Shown: positions 36,336-50,783 of the stretch, piece by piece
How positions within the stretch are numbered: the stretch's first letter is position 1
How the letters are laid out: the number at the start of each line of letters is the position of its first letter
Assembly (NCBI RefSeq): GCF_900086645.1
Contig: NZ_LT576451.1
Coordinates: 2,914,001 to 2,978,000 of the forward strand
DNA length: 64,000 nt
Reading direction: 5' to 3'
From: Curtobacterium sp. 9128
GTDB lineage: Bacteria; Actinomycetota; Actinomycetes; Actinomycetales; Microbacteriaceae
Notes under the pieces: generated by a model
Databases searched by the model: none
Told to the model about the DNA's origin: nothing
What the model saw: the letters and a program-made list of their open reading frames with translations, nothing else
Made by a program: the position numbers and the translations under genes

Positions 36336-39068
36336 TCAGGGCCGGGTCGGGTCCGTCCCGAGGGCGGCGCGCAGCTCCGCTGCGAGCTCCGCGACGTGCG
36401 GTTCGCGCAACAGCGACGTGTGCTCCGCCTGGATGTGCACGGTGCGGTTGTCCCCGCGGAGCACCGAGGACCAGCGCTCGACGTCCGGGTTGTCCTCCGC
36501 GAGCACGAAGGTCGACCGCCCGTGGAAGGGCGTCGGCGTGTGCCGGCGCACGATCATCTCGGCGTGGTCGAACATCGCGTCGAAGTCCTTCTGGCCGCCG
36601 TAGCGCAGCACCCCGGCGCCGTAGGCCCGTGCACGACGCACGAAGAGGTCCCCGTACGGCACGCCGGACGGCAGCACGCGCTTCACGGCGCGGTCGAGAC
36701 CGTGTCGGAGCGCGCGGACGGCGGCGTTCCGCGGTTCACGGGGCTCCATCCTGGCGAAGTTGAGCTGCGCGGCCTCGGTCCGGGTGCGGGGCAGGTACGA
36801 GTCGAGCAGTGCGAGGTGTTCGATCTCCTCCCCCGCCTCGGTGAGGAGCCGTGCCACCTCGAGTCCGACGATGCCACCGAGCGAGTGCCCGACGATGATG
36901 TACGGGCCGCGCGGCTGCACGATGCGCATCAGGGCGATGTACCGCCGGGCGCTCTGCTCGATGCTGCGGTCCGGGATCGCGCGCCGCTCCAGGCCGTGCT
37001 GCTGGATCGCGTAGACGTCGTGCTCCGGCAGGTATCGGGAGAGCGGCAGGAACGTCAGGCCGAGCGCGCCGCCGCCGGACAGGCAGAACACCGGCGGGCG
37101 TCCAGGGGTCCGCGCCTCGGACACCTTCACGATGTCCGGGTGGCTCGGCAGCGCGCTGGTGCCAGAGCGGACGTGCCGTGCGAAGGTGCGCAGCGTGGGG
37201 TGCTCGAGCAGCTCGGACGCGCGCATGTCGACGCCGAGCCGGGCGTGCACGATCGCGAGCATCTCCTCGGCGGAGAGCGAGTCGCCGCCGAGTGCGGAGA
37301 AGTCCTCGTCGAGGTGCACACCGCGGAGGCCGAGGACCTCCGCCCAGATCTGCCCCACGACGAGCTCCCACTGGTCGTACTCGCCCTCCACCATCTCGGT
37401 CTCGATCGACGGCGCACCGGGGAGCAGCGCGCGGTCGACCTTGCCGCGCTCGTTGCGGGGCAGCTCGGGCATCGGGACGATCGACGCGGGCACCATGTAC
37501 TCCGGCAGCCGATCACGGAGCGCACGGCGGATCGCCGCGGGTGCCGGGGTCCGACGTCCAGAGCGACCGACGACGTAGGCGACGAGGCGGGTGACGGCCG
37601 GCGGCTCGACGAGCGCGGTGACGACGACGTCGTGCACGTCCTCGACGGCGCGGAGCGCTGCCTCGACCTCGCTGGGCTCGACGAGGTACCCGCGGACCTT
37701 CACGGCGTCGTCGGAGCGGCCGAGGAGCACCAGGCTGCCGTCGGCCTCGAGCTTCGCGAGGTCGCCCTGACGCCACGTCGGCGTGCCGTCGTCCGTCGCG
37801 CCGAGGCGTTCGGCGGTCTTGTCCGGTGCGCCCCAGTACCCGGCGGAGAGGCCGTCGGACTCGATCACGAGCTCGCCGGTCTCGCCGAGGTCGGCCGGGG
37901 TGCCGTCCTCGCGGACGATCCTGGCGGTCTTGCCGGGGAGCGGGAACCCGGCGGGGATCACGCCGGGAGCGACGTCGTCGCCCGGAGCGACCGAGCAGTA
38001 CGCGACGCACCCCATCTCGCTCGCGCCGAAGCCGTTCCAGATCACCGTCCCGGCGTCGAGCACCGGGCGCGCGGCGACGACGTCCGTGCCGGTGGTCGGT
38101 TCGCCGACGGTCATCAGGAAGCGGAACGGCAGCCGTGCGCCGCCGGGGACCGCCTGCTTCGTCTGGACGATGGACCGGAGGAGGTGCGGGGTGCAGACGA
38201 GCACGTTCACGTCCTCCTCCGGCATCCGCTCGAGGAGTCGTTCGGTGCCGAGGTCCCGCGGGTCGAGGAGCACGATGGCACCGCCGTTCAGCAGGGTGTC
38301 GAAGGCCATGAGGTAGCCGGCCGCGAAGGACAGCGGGAGCACGAGGCCCATCCGGTCCCCCGGTCGAAGCCCGAGTGCGACGGCGTCCTGCTCGGCGTTC
38401 TGCAGCTGCTGCCGGTGGGTCATCGCGACGCCCTTCGGCATGCCGGTCGACCCGGAGGTGAAGACCAGCACGAGAGGGTCTGTCCCACGTCGCTCCTGTT
38501 CGGCGACGCCGGTGCTCCGCGCCACCGCATCGGCGCTGGCCGTGCGGTCCGCGGCGTCCGCCGACGCGTCGAGCAGTGCGTCCAGGTCGTGGACCGGGCC
38601 GGCGTCGCCGATGACCGAGGCGGCGAGGTCCGCGTGCTCGGCGTCCGCGAGGACCTCAGAGACGCCCGCGAGCTCGACCACGTGGCGCAGCCGGGCTTCC
38701 GGCAGGTGGTCGTCGAGGACCACCACGACGCGGTTCGCCATCGTCAGCGCCAGGACGGCCACCACGGCCTCGGTCGTCTGGCCGGCCATGACGCCGATCG
38801 GGACGGGAGCACCGCCGGGGACCGCGCCGACGCCGGCTCCGGTCCGGTCGTCGGGATGCAGCCGCTCGGCGAGGACCGCGGCGAGCGACGACGCGAGCGC
38901 ATCCGCCTCGGCGAACGTGCACGCGCGGCCGTTGCCGGCGAGGGCCGGCTCGTCCGGGTACGCGGTCACGACGCGTGCCCAGCGGTCGAGGACCGAGTGG
39001 TCGTCCGCGGCGGGGACCACAGCGGTGTGGTCCCAACGGTGGTGGAGCAATGCGTCGGTGGACGTCAC
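36336..39068 (-). CDS. NRPS-like A-T-TE enzyme (adenylation, carrier, thioesterase)
   Basis: A 910-residue enzyme. The adenylation domain (about 20-550) has FTSGSTGMPKG (203-213), NGFGASEMG (345-353), GDLAKLEADGSLVLLGRSDD, and catalytic lysine 543 in ERGKVD. The carrier domain (about 565-635) has the phosphopantetheine serine 597 in LGGDSLS. The thioesterase (655-905) has GHSLGG (Ser729), LLDSYLP (Asp756) and EHTS. There is no condensation domain, so it activates and releases a single acid, or joins two such units through the TE as quinone and furanone synthetases do. GTG 39068 has AGGGGA upstream; the longer frame to 39230 is rejected. The substrate cannot be read from sequence. Confidence 0.88.
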   Translation of the reverse strand: MTSTDALLHHRWDHTAVVPAADDHSVLDRWARVVTAYPDEPALAGNGRACTFAEADALASSLAAVLAERLHPDDRTGAGVGAVPGGAPVPIGVMAGQTTEAVVAVLALTMANRVVVVLDDHLPEARLRHVVELAGVSEVLADAEHADLAASVIGDAGPVHDLDALLDASADAADRTASADAVARSTGVAEQERRGTDPLVLVFTSGSTGMPKGVAMTHRQQLQNAEQDAVALGLRPGDRMGLVLPLSFAAGYLMAFDTLLNGGAIVLLDPRDLGTERLLERMPEEDVNVLVCTPHLLRSIVQTKQAVPGGARLPFRFLMTVGEPTTGTDVVAARPVLDAGTVIWNGFGASEMGCVAYCSVAPGDDVAPGVIPAGFPLPGKTARIVREDGTPADLGETGELVIESDGLSAGYWGAPDKTAERLGATDDGTPTWRQGDLAKLEADGSLVLLGRSDDAVKVRGYLVEPSEVEAALRAVEDVHDVVVTALVEPPAVTRLVAYVVGRSGRRTPAPAAIRRALRDRLPEYMVPASIVPMPELPRNERGKVDRALLPGAPSIETEMVEGEYDQWELVVGQIWAEVLGLRGVHLDEDFSALGGDSLSAEEMLAIVHARLGVDMRASELLEHPTLRTFARHVRSGTSALPSHPDIVKVSEARTPGRPPVFCLSGGGALGLTFLPLSRYLPEHDVYAIQQHGLERRAIPDRSIEQSARRYIALMRIVQPRGPYIIVGHSLGGIVGLEVARLLTEAGEEIEHLALLDSYLPRTRTEAAQLNFARMEPREPRNAAVRALRHGLDRAVKRVLPSGVPYGDLFVRRARAYGAGVLRYGGQKDFDAMFDHAEMIVRRHTPTPFHGRSTFVLAEDNPDVERWSSVLRGDNRTVHIQAEHTSLLREPHVAELAAELRAALGTDPTRP

Positions 39069-39233
39069 GGCAGTTCCCCTGGATCGTCTGTTGACCGCCC
39101 GTCCGGTACGGCCACTCGGACAGTAAGTCGACGAGTGGTCCCCGTTCCAGGGGTGACGACGGCGGGTGCGGACATCCTGCGGTTCTGCGCATCCTTGCGG
39201 GTGCCGCTGAACGTGCCGTGAACGGAGCACGAA

Positions 39234-39263
39234 AACGGCCCCCGGGACATCCCGGGGGCCGTT
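39234..39263. terminator. Hairpin terminator after tRNA-Gln
   Basis: 14-bp arms starting AACGGCCCCCGGGA around a 2-nt loop, 10 bp beyond the tRNA-Gln 3' end on the minus strand. The plus-oriented A-run and minus T-run beside it fit an intrinsic terminator. Confidence 0.8.
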
Positions 39264-39273
39264 CTCACATCTG

Positions 39274-39345
39274 CTGGGGTACCTGGACTCGAACCAAGAA
39301 CGACGGTACCAGAAACCGCTGTGTTGCCAATTACACCATACCCCA
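39274..39345 (-). tRNA. tRNA-Gln (anticodon CTG)
   Basis: 72-nt cloverleaf on the minus strand: acceptor TGGGGTA/TACCCCA, anticodon loop TTCTGGT with CTG, T-loop GTTCGAGTC, discriminator G. CCA is not encoded, unlike the tRNA-Glu pair. It sits near gltX. In bacteria lacking glutaminyl-tRNA synthetase, GluRS charges tRNA-Gln before amidation. Confidence 0.95.
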
Positions 39346-39390
39346 AAAGACCTGTCGGTCTTCCGTCCCCGTTGTCCGGGGCACGGTCAT

Positions 39391-40314
39391 CTACTGTACA
39401 GCATCCCGGAGGTCCGCAAGACCACCGACGAGGTCGCGGTGCACCGCGGCGGCGGTCGTCGCACCGTGCCCGGCGGCGACGATGAGCTGCTCGGGCCCGG
39501 GCGGGGTCACGTCGCCGACGGCGTACAGCCCGGGGACCGTCGTGCGTCCGACGCGGTCGACCACCACGAGTCCCTCGGCGTCGCGGTCGAGTGCCGCGTC
39601 GACCCAGTCCAGGTCGACGTGCCACGTCGGCCGGACGAACCCGCCCGTGCGCGGCTCCACGTGGCCGTCTGCGAGGCGCACGCCGGTCATCCCGGACCGG
39701 TCCCCCTCCAGGTCGGCAACGGGCCGCTCGTCGATCCGCACGCCCGCGTCGGCCAGCCGTCGGCGACCCTCGGCGTCGAGGGGCGCGATGCCGTTCGTGT
39801 ACACGACGAGGTCGTCCGTCCACGCCGCGATGAGCAGCGCCCGGTCGACGACGTCGGCGGTCTCGCACACGAACGCCAGGGGTTCGCCGGACCGCTCGTA
39901 GGCATCGCACTCGACGCAACTGTGCATCGCGGTGCCGTAGAACGCCCGCAGGGACGGCAGCGCCGGGAACTCCTCACGGAGCCCGGTCGCGATGACCACC
40001 GTGCGCGCCGTCTCGTCCACCTCGGCGCCGCGCCAGGTCCCGTGCACGCGCCAGCCGCCGCCGTCCGGTGCGACACGGTCGACGATCGCCTGCACGACCG
40101 TGGCCTCTGCGTACTGTTCGACCTCCGCGCGTCCGAGCTTCCGGAGCTCGAGCGGCGACACCCCGTCGCGAGTCAGGAAGCCGTGCGACCGCAGGGTGGC
40201 GGCGTTCCTGGGACGGTTCGCGTCGAGCAGCAGCACGGACCGCTTCGCCCGTACCAGGTTGAGCGCGGCGCTGAGACCAGCGGGCCCCGCACCGATCACC
40301 GCGACGTCGTACAC
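39391..40314 (-). CDS. Thioredoxin-reductase-like NAD(P)H/FAD oxidoreductase
   Basis: A 307-residue flavoprotein of the thioredoxin reductase family. The FAD motif GAGPAG is at 8-13. The redox pair is Cys133/Cys136 in HSCVECDAY, where classical TrxR has CATCD. The FAD-closing VPGLYAVGDVT is near the C-terminus. The canonical GGGxxA NADPH-binding glycines around 150-160 are replaced by VCETADVVDRALLIA, so the pyridine nucleotide site looks altered. It may be a ferredoxin-dependent or specialised dithiol oxidase rather than a true TrxR (inference). GTG 40314 lies 1 bp after the gltX stop. Confidence 0.8.
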   Translation of the reverse strand: MYDVAVIGAGPAGLSAALNLVRAKRSVLLLDANRPRNAATLRSHGFLTRDGVSPLELRKLGRAEVEQYAEATVVQAIVDRVAPDGGGWRVHGTWRGAEVDETARTVVIATGLREEFPALPSLRAFYGTAMHSCVECDAYERSGEPLAFVCETADVVDRALLIAAWTDDLVVYTNGIAPLDAEGRRRLADAGVRIDERPVADLEGDRSGMTGVRLADGHVEPRTGGFVRPTWHVDLDWVDAALDRDAEGLVVVDRVGRTTVPGLYAVGDVTPPGPEQLIVAAGHGATTAAAVHRDLVGGLADLRDAVQ

Positions 40315-40315
40315 G

Positions 40316-41803
40316 TCAGCGAGCCGAGAGTGCGCGGAGCCGTGCGAGCGTCGAGTCCTTGCCGAGGATCTCCATCGACTCGAACAGCGGCGGGCTGATC
40401 CGACGACCGGAGACCGCGACACGCAGCGGACCGAACGCCAGGCGCGGCTTCAGGCCGAGACCGTCGATCAGCGCGACGCGGAGCGCACCCTCGATCGCCT
40501 CGGTCCGCCAGTCGTCGAGCGGCTCGAGCGCGGCGATGCTCGCGGTGAGGACCTCGGTCGGGTCGCCCTTGAGGCTCGCGAGCGCGTCCTCTTCGACGAC
40601 CAGGTCGCCGTCCGCGGTGAACAGGAACCCGAGCATCCCCGGGGCCTCGCTGAGCAGCTGCATGCGCTCCTGCACCAACGGCGCCGCGGCCTCGAGCACG
40701 TGCTCCTGCTCGGGGGTGGCCGGGTCCGAGAGGTACTCGGTCAGGTACGGCTTCAGGCGGTCCCGGAAGTCCGCCGGCTCGAGCAAGCGGATGTGATCAC
40801 CGTTGATCGACTCGGCCTTCTTGTGGTCGAACCGGGCCGGGTTCGGGTTCACGTCGGCGACGTCGAACGCCTCGACCATCTCGTCGATCGAGAACACGTC
40901 GCGATCGGGACCGATCGACCAACCGAGCAGCGCGAGGTAGTTGATGAGCCCCTCGGGGATCATGCCGTTCGCCCGGTGGTGGAAGAGGTTCGACTCCGGG
41001 TCGCGCTTCGAGAGCTTCTTGTTGCCCTCGCCCATCACGTACGGCAGGTGCCCGAAACGCGGGATGAACTCGGCCATCCCGATCTCGAACAGCGCCTCGT
41101 AGAGGGCGATCTGTCGCGGCGTCGACGACAGGATGTCCTCGCCGCGGAGCACGTGCGTCACGCCCATGAGCGCGTCGTCGACCGGGTTCGTGAACGTGTA
41201 CAGCGGCTTGCCGTTCGGACGTACCACCACGAAGTCCGGGAACGTGCCCTGCCTGAACGTGATCTCGCCACGGACCAGGTCGTCGAAGCTCAGATCCCGG
41301 TCCGGCACGCGGAGCCGGAGCGCTGGCTCACGGCCCTGATCGCGGAACGCCTGGCGCTCGTCGTCGGTCAGGTCGCGCTCGTGGTTGTCGTAGCCCTGCT
41401 TGGGGTCGCGACCGGCCGCGACGTTCCGCGCCTCCATCTCCTCCGGCGTCACGAAGGACTCGTAGAGGTGGCCGGCGTCCTTGAGCTTCGCGATGGCGTC
41501 CACGTAGACGTCGGACCGCTCGGACTGCCGGTAGGGGCCGTGCGGTCCCCCCACCTCGACGCCTTCGTCCCAATCGAGCTGCAGCCACCGCAGCGCCTCG
41601 ATGATCTGCTGGTACGACTCCTCGCTGTCCCGTGCCGCGTCGGTGTCCTCGATGCGGAACACGAGCTTGCCGCCGGTGTGGCGGGCATAGGCCCAGTTGA
41701 ACAGAGCCGTCCGCACGAGGCCGACGTGGGGCGTCCCCGTCGGCGATGGGCAGAATCGGACGCGGACGTCGGAACCGGTGGCGGTGGTGAATGGCGCAGT
41801 CAT
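40316..41803 (-). CDS. gltX: Glutamyl-tRNA synthetase
   Basis: Charges tRNA-Glu, and probably also tRNA-Gln in a lineage using the amidotransferase route. The 495-residue protein has the class-I signature [10 protein letters not shown] at 19-28 (HIGH-type) and KKLSKRD (KMSKS-type) near residue 250. The anticodon-binding C-terminal domain follows ([22 protein letters not shown]...). ATG 41803 is chosen over a 44-residue extension that would run into the rRNA terminator. The same window carries tRNA-Glu(CTC) twice and tRNA-Gln(CTG) close by. Confidence 0.95.
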   Translation of the reverse strand: MTAPFTTATGSDVRVRFCPSPTGTPHVGLVRTALFNWAYARHTGGKLVFRIEDTDAARDSEESYQQIIEALRWLQLDWDEGVEVGGPHGPYRQSERSDVYVDAIAKLKDAGHLYESFVTPEEMEARNVAAGRDPKQGYDNHERDLTDDERQAFRDQGREPALRLRVPDRDLSFDDLVRGEITFRQGTFPDFVVVRPNGKPLYTFTNPVDDALMGVTHVLRGEDILSSTPRQIALYEALFEIGMAEFIPRFGHLPYVMGEGNKKLSKRDPESNLFHHRANGMIPEGLINYLALLGWSIGPDRDVFSIDEMVEAFDVADVNPNPARFDHKKAESINGDHIRLLEPADFRDRLKPYLTEYLSDPATPEQEHVLEAAAPLVQERMQLLSEAPGMLGFLFTADGDLVVEEDALASLKGDPTEVLTASIAALEPLDDWRTEAIEGALRVALIDGLGLKPRLAFGPLRVAVSGRRISPPLFESMEILGKDSTLARLRALSAR

Positions 41804-41893
41804 GACGCCGACGATCCTATCGCGGGCGACCCCGGCGGCGGCGGGCGTGTGGACGGCGTTGGATCGGCGCTGGATCGGTCGTGGAACGCAGAA

Positions 41894-41921
41894 AACCCCT
41901 GACCAGTACTGGTCAGGGGTT
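41894..41921. terminator. rRNA operon terminator
   Basis: A perfect 28-bp palindrome (arm AACCCCTGACCAGT) 20 bp beyond the 5S 3' end, with an A/T-containing flank. It separates the rRNA operon from gltX. Confidence 0.85.
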
Positions 41922-41940
41922 CCCTGGTGTTGCAAAAGAA

Positions 41941-42059
41941 GTCCGGCGGCGTCCTACTCTCCCACAAGGTCCCCCTTGCAGTACCATCGGCGCTGAGAGG
42001 CTTAGCTTCCGGGTTCGGAATGTGACCGGGCGTTTCCCTCTCGCTATGACCACCGGAAC
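41941..42059 (-). rRNA. rrf: 5S ribosomal RNA
   Basis: On the minus strand the sequence begins GTTCCGGTGGTCATAGCG and ends GACGCCGCCGGAC. These ends pair, and the internal CCGAACCCGGAAGCTAAG block is the universal 5S loop. Length is about 119 nt; the exact ends are approximate. Confidence 0.95.
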
Positions 42060-42195
42060 ACTGTCGACCATGATCTGGTCTCAACATGTTCCTTCAAGCC
42101 GTTGCTGAAGTATTCAGTTGATTCCCGATCGTCTGTCGGGAACCACAAAGTGGACGCGAGCCCCAACACCGAAGTGTCGGGAAATAGTTGTGTTG

Positions 42196-47267
<5,072 letters not shown>

Positions 47268-47736
47268 AAAAATTACAACCAACACCGAAGTGCCAGCGAG
47301 TTGATCTTGACTGTTGACTGTCTACTGACAATCTTCAATCCAAAAGGAATTGTCTCCGACTCGACCAGCAAAACCGGCCGAGCACGGGGTCAATAAATTG
47401 GCATTGACAATGTGCACGCTGTTGAGTTCTCAAGGACCAGACGCGCCGAGCTTCTTCTCCCCGGAGGGAATGCCCGCTCGGGCAACTTCGGTACTGTACC
47501 ACTACTTCAGTGGCGGTCTTTCGACCGGCTTCATTGGAGTGGGTGGTCCCGCTTGAGGTCGGCTCGGCTGGACTGCATCACCGGGGCTTTCGCTCCGGGT
47601 GACCGTCTCGGCTTCTCCGCCGCACCTTTGGGGTGACGAGTAAGAACTCTACGCACGATCCGCGGATCGGGCAAACCGGGGCTGCACGACGGCGTGTCGC
47701 CCGGAACGACGGGGAACAGGTGTCGTCGAACGACGA
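47268..47736 (-). promoter_or_regulatory. rRNA operon leader and promoter region
   Basis: No gene. On the minus strand a -10-like TACAGT (complement of 47493-47498) lies about 230 bp before 16S. A boxA-like TTGAGAACTCAA (complement of 47422-47433) follows within an A/T-richer leader, typical of rRNA antitermination. ORFs in this stretch look accidental. Confidence 0.6.
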
Positions 47737-47768
47737 AGGGCCCCACATCCGGGTGGATGTGGGGCCCT
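47737..47768. terminator. Terminator after FAH-family hydrolase gene
   Basis: Perfect 14-bp arms (AGGGCCCCACATCC) around a GGGT loop, 11 bp beyond the stop of the gene at 47780. It ends the serA-leuB-ilvE-FAH run. Confidence 0.85.
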
Positions 47769-47779
47769 CGGTCTGGTCG

Positions 47780-48550
47780 TCACTTGCGGGCGATGACCGG
47801 GTTCTTCAACGTGCCGATGCCGGAGATCGTCACCTCGACGACCTCGCCGTCGCGGATCTCCCCCACGCCGGCGGGGGTCCCGGTGAGGATGACGTCCCCG
47901 GGCAGGAGCGTCCAGATCGACGACACGAACTCGATGAGCGACGGGATGTCGTGCACCATCTCGCTCGTCGACGCCACCTGGCGCAGGTCGCCGTCGACGC
48001 GGGTCTCGAGACGGATGTCCGACGGGTCGATCTCGGTCTCGATCACCGGGCCGAGCGGGCAGAACGTGTCGAACCCCTTCGCCCGGGTCCACTGGCCGTC
48101 ACGGGCCTGGAGGTCACGGGCGGTCACGTCGTTCGCGATCGTGTACCCGAGGATGACACTCGCGAAGTCCTCGCGCGTGACGTTCTTCGCGAGCGAACCG
48201 ATCACGATGGCGAGTTCGCCCTCGTGATCGACGCGGCCGACGCCCTCCGGCAGACGGATGGGATCGTCCGGGCCGATGACCGAGGTGTTCGGCTTGAGGA
48301 ACACCACGGGGTCGTCACCCGACACGTCGTCCATCTCGTCGGCGTGCTCGGCGTAGTTGAGTCCGACGCCGATGACCTTGGAGCGCGGGATCACCGGTGC
48401 GAGGAGCTTCGCTTCCGACAGGGGCACCCGCTCCCCCGTGGTCTCGAAGCCCTGGTACATCGGGTCTCCCGCGAGCACCACCAGAGCGCGCTCGTCGAGG
48501 ATGCCGTACCGGGGGTCTTCACCCTTGCTGCTGAACCGTGCGATCTTCAC
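47780..48550 (-). CDS. Fumarylacetoacetate hydrolase (FAH) family protein
   Basis: A 256-residue FAH-superfamily hydrolase/isomerase. The family metal site is visible in VDHEGELAIVIG (EGE motif near 108-119) and YTIANDVTARDLQ; KGFDTFCPLGP and GDVILTGTPAGVG are the other hallmark blocks. Members cleave C-C bonds in beta-diketo or 2-oxo acids, or decarboxylate oxaloacetate; substrate unknown here. GTG 48550 lies 30 bp after ilvE, so it is probably the last gene of the serA-leuB-ilvE transcript. A link to clearing oxo-acid side products is speculative. Confidence 0.87.
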   Translation of the reverse strand: MKIARFSSKGEDPRYGILDERALVVLAGDPMYQGFETTGERVPLSEAKLLAPVIPRSKVIGVGLNYAEHADEMDDVSGDDPVVFLKPNTSVIGPDDPIRLPEGVGRVDHEGELAIVIGSLAKNVTREDFASVILGYTIANDVTARDLQARDGQWTRAKGFDTFCPLGPVIETEIDPSDIRLETRVDGDLRQVASTSEMVHDIPSLIEFVSSIWTLLPGDVILTGTPAGVGEIRDGEVVEVTISGIGTLKNPVIARK

Positions 48551-48580
48551 CGTTCGACCCTACCGACGCCGAGCCCGGGA

Positions 48581-49690
48581 TCAGGACGCGTCGGTCAGCT
48601 TGGTCATCCACCCGTGCGGGTCGGGACGACGGCCGGACTGGATGTCGGTGAGCTCTTCTCGGAGGGACATAGTCAGTTCGCCAGCACCGACCGTGGGCGA
48701 TCCGATCGTGAAGCCGTCGCCGCGGAGTTCGGCGATCGGGGTCACCACGGCGGCGGTACCGCACGCGAAGGCCTCGGTGATGGAGCCGTCCGCGACGCCG
48801 TCATGCCACTCGTCGAGGGTCACCCGACGCCGCTCGACCCGCAGGCCGCGGTCTTCCGCGAGCTGCAGGATCGAGTCGCGCGTGATCCCTTCGAGGATGG
48901 AGTCCGAGTCGGGCGTCACGAGCGTGCCGTCCGCCTTCACGAGCACGACGTTCATGCCGCCGAGCTCTTCGAGGTACTTGCCCTCTTCGGAGTCGAGGAA
49001 CATCACCTGCTGGCAGCCGTGCTCGTACGCCTCTTGCTGGGGCAGCAGCGAGGCGGCGTAGTTGCCGCCGGTCTTGGCCGCACCGGTGCCACCCCGACCC
49101 GCACGGGCGTAGTTCGACGACAGCCAGATGGACACCGGCTTCGGCCCGGACGTGAAGTAGGCCCCGGCCGGGCTCGCGATGCAGTGGTAGGACACCGCCT
49201 GGGCCGCACGGACCCCGAGGAACGACTCCGTGGCGATCATGAACGGCCGCAGGTACAGGCTCGTCTCCGGGGCACTCGGCACCCAATCGACGTCGGTCCT
49301 GACCAGTTGCCGGATCGACTCGACGAACACCTCGACCGGCAGCTCCGGCAGCGCGAGTCGGCGCGCGGAGCGCTGGAACCGCTCGGCGTTCGCTTCCGGT
49401 CGGAACGTCCACACCGAGCCGTCGGCGTGGCGGTACGCCTTCAGGCCCTCGAAGATCTCCTGCGCGTAGTGCAGCACGCTGGCGCTGGGGTCGAGCGAGA
49501 GCGGCCCGTACGGGTGGATCGAGGCGTCGTGCCAGCCGGCGTCGAGCGTCCACTCGACGGTCGCCATGTGGTCGGTGAAGTGCTTGCCGAACCCCGGGTC
49601 CGCCAGGATCGTCTCGCGCTCCGCCTCGGCACGGCGCTCAGCGGACGGGGTGGTGGAGAACTCGAGTCCGAAGACTGTCTCGGTGCTCAT
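48581..49690 (-). CDS. ilvE: Branched-chain amino-acid aminotransferase
   Basis: A PLP-dependent fold-IV transaminase catalysing the last step of Leu, Ile and Val synthesis with glutamate as donor. 369 residues. The PLP-lysine region is GGTGAAKTGGNYAASL, preceded by YFTSGPKPVSIW. C-terminal EAFACGTAAVVTPI is the cofactor phosphate-binding segment. The start is ATG 49690, preceded by AAAGGGAG. It lies 15 bp after leuB, giving consecutive leucine-pathway steps. Confidence 0.95.
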   Translation of the reverse strand: MSTETVFGLEFSTTPSAERRAEAERETILADPGFGKHFTDHMATVEWTLDAGWHDASIHPYGPLSLDPSASVLHYAQEIFEGLKAYRHADGSVWTFRPEANAERFQRSARRLALPELPVEVFVESIRQLVRTDVDWVPSAPETSLYLRPFMIATESFLGVRAAQAVSYHCIASPAGAYFTSGPKPVSIWLSSNYARAGRGGTGAAKTGGNYAASLLPQQEAYEHGCQQVMFLDSEEGKYLEELGGMNVVLVKADGTLVTPDSDSILEGITRDSILQLAEDRGLRVERRRVTLDEWHDGVADGSITEAFACGTAAVVTPIAELRGDGFTIGSPTVGAGELTMSLREELTDIQSGRRPDPHGWMTKLTDAS

Positions 49691-49705
49691 CGGTGTGGCT
49701 CCCTT

Positions 49706-50773
49706 TCAGGCGGTGGTGGTGCGCGCTGTGGCCGCGGCGGCGATGGCGTCGCCGATCTCGGCCGTGCGACGCTGCGTGGTGCCCCGGTCAGCCAGGTCCG
49801 CTTCCACCGCCCGTGTCACCGCCGTCGCCAGGTCACCCCGACCGATGTGGTCGAGGAGGAGTGCGACGGAGAGGATGGCGGCCGTGGGATCGGCCTTCTG
49901 CTGGCCCGCGATGTCCGGCGCGGATCCGTGCACCGGCTCGAACATGCTGGGGAAGGTGCCGTCCGGGTTGATGTTGCCCGAGGCCGCCAGACCGATGCCG
50001 CCGCTGATCGCGCCGGCCAGGTCGGTGATGATGTCGCCGAAGAGGTTGTCGGTGACGATGACGTCGAACCTAGCAGGCTCCCGCACCATGTGGATGGTGA
50101 CGGCGTCGACGTGCTGGTAGTCCACGGTGACGTCCGGGTACTCCGCCCCGACCGCGGCCACCGTGCGCTGCCAGAGCGCCCCGGCGTTCACGAGCACGTT
50201 GCTCTTGTGCACGAGCGTCAGGTGCTTGCGGGGACGACGGTCCGCCAGGTCGAACGCGTACCGCACGGTGCGCTCGACGCCGTACGCCGTGTTCACCGAG
50301 ACCTCGGTCGCGATCTCGTGCGGCGTGCCGACGCGGATCGCTCCCCCGTTGCCGACGTAGGGCCCCTCGGTCCCTTCCCGCACGACGACGAAGTCGACGT
50401 CCCCCGGGGAGGCCAGCGGTGTGACGACGGAGTCGTAGACCTTCGTCGGACGCAGGTTGACGTAGTGGTCGAAGGCGAACCGCAGCTTCAGCAGCAGCCC
50501 ACGCTCGATGATGCCGCCGGCCAGGCGGGGATCACGGGGATCCCCGCCGACCGCGCCGAGCAGGATCGCATCGTGCGCCGCGACAGCAGCCATGTCCTCG
50601 TCCGTCAGGATGTCGCCGGTCTCGAGGAACCGGGTGGCTCCGAGCGAGAACGGGGTCTCCTCGATGACGAGGTCGTCCGGTGTGACGGCGTGCAGGACCT
50701 TGAGGGCCTCGTCCACGACCTCTGGTCCGATGCCGTCACCACGGATGACGGCGAGCTTGAGCGTCTGCGTCAT
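49706..50773 (-). CDS. leuB: 3-isopropylmalate dehydrogenase
   Basis: Oxidises and decarboxylates 3-isopropylmalate in leucine synthesis, using NAD+ and Mg2+. The 355-residue protein starts [22 protein letters not shown]. The substrate-binding arginine region [15 protein letters not shown], the metal aspartates in [15 protein letters not shown] and the dinucleotide motif [12 protein letters not shown] are all present. ATG 50773 lies 10 bp after the serA stop with GGGGAG upstream. Together with leuCD elsewhere in the window, only leuA is missing for leucine. Confidence 0.96.
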   Translation of the reverse strand: MTQTLKLAVIRGDGIGPEVVDEALKVLHAVTPDDLVIEETPFSLGATRFLETGDILTDEDMAAVAAHDAILLGAVGGDPRDPRLAGGIIERGLLLKLRFAFDHYVNLRPTKVYDSVVTPLASPGDVDFVVVREGTEGPYVGNGGAIRVGTPHEIATEVSVNTAYGVERTVRYAFDLADRRPRKHLTLVHKSNVLVNAGALWQRTVAAVGAEYPDVTVDYQHVDAVTIHMVREPARFDVIVTDNLFGDIITDLAGAISGGIGLAASGNINPDGTFPSMFEPVHGSAPDIAGQQKADPTAAILSVALLLDHIGRGDLATAVTRAVEADLADRGTTQRRTAEIGDAIAAAATARTTTA

Positions 50774-50783
50774 GAGTGCTCCC

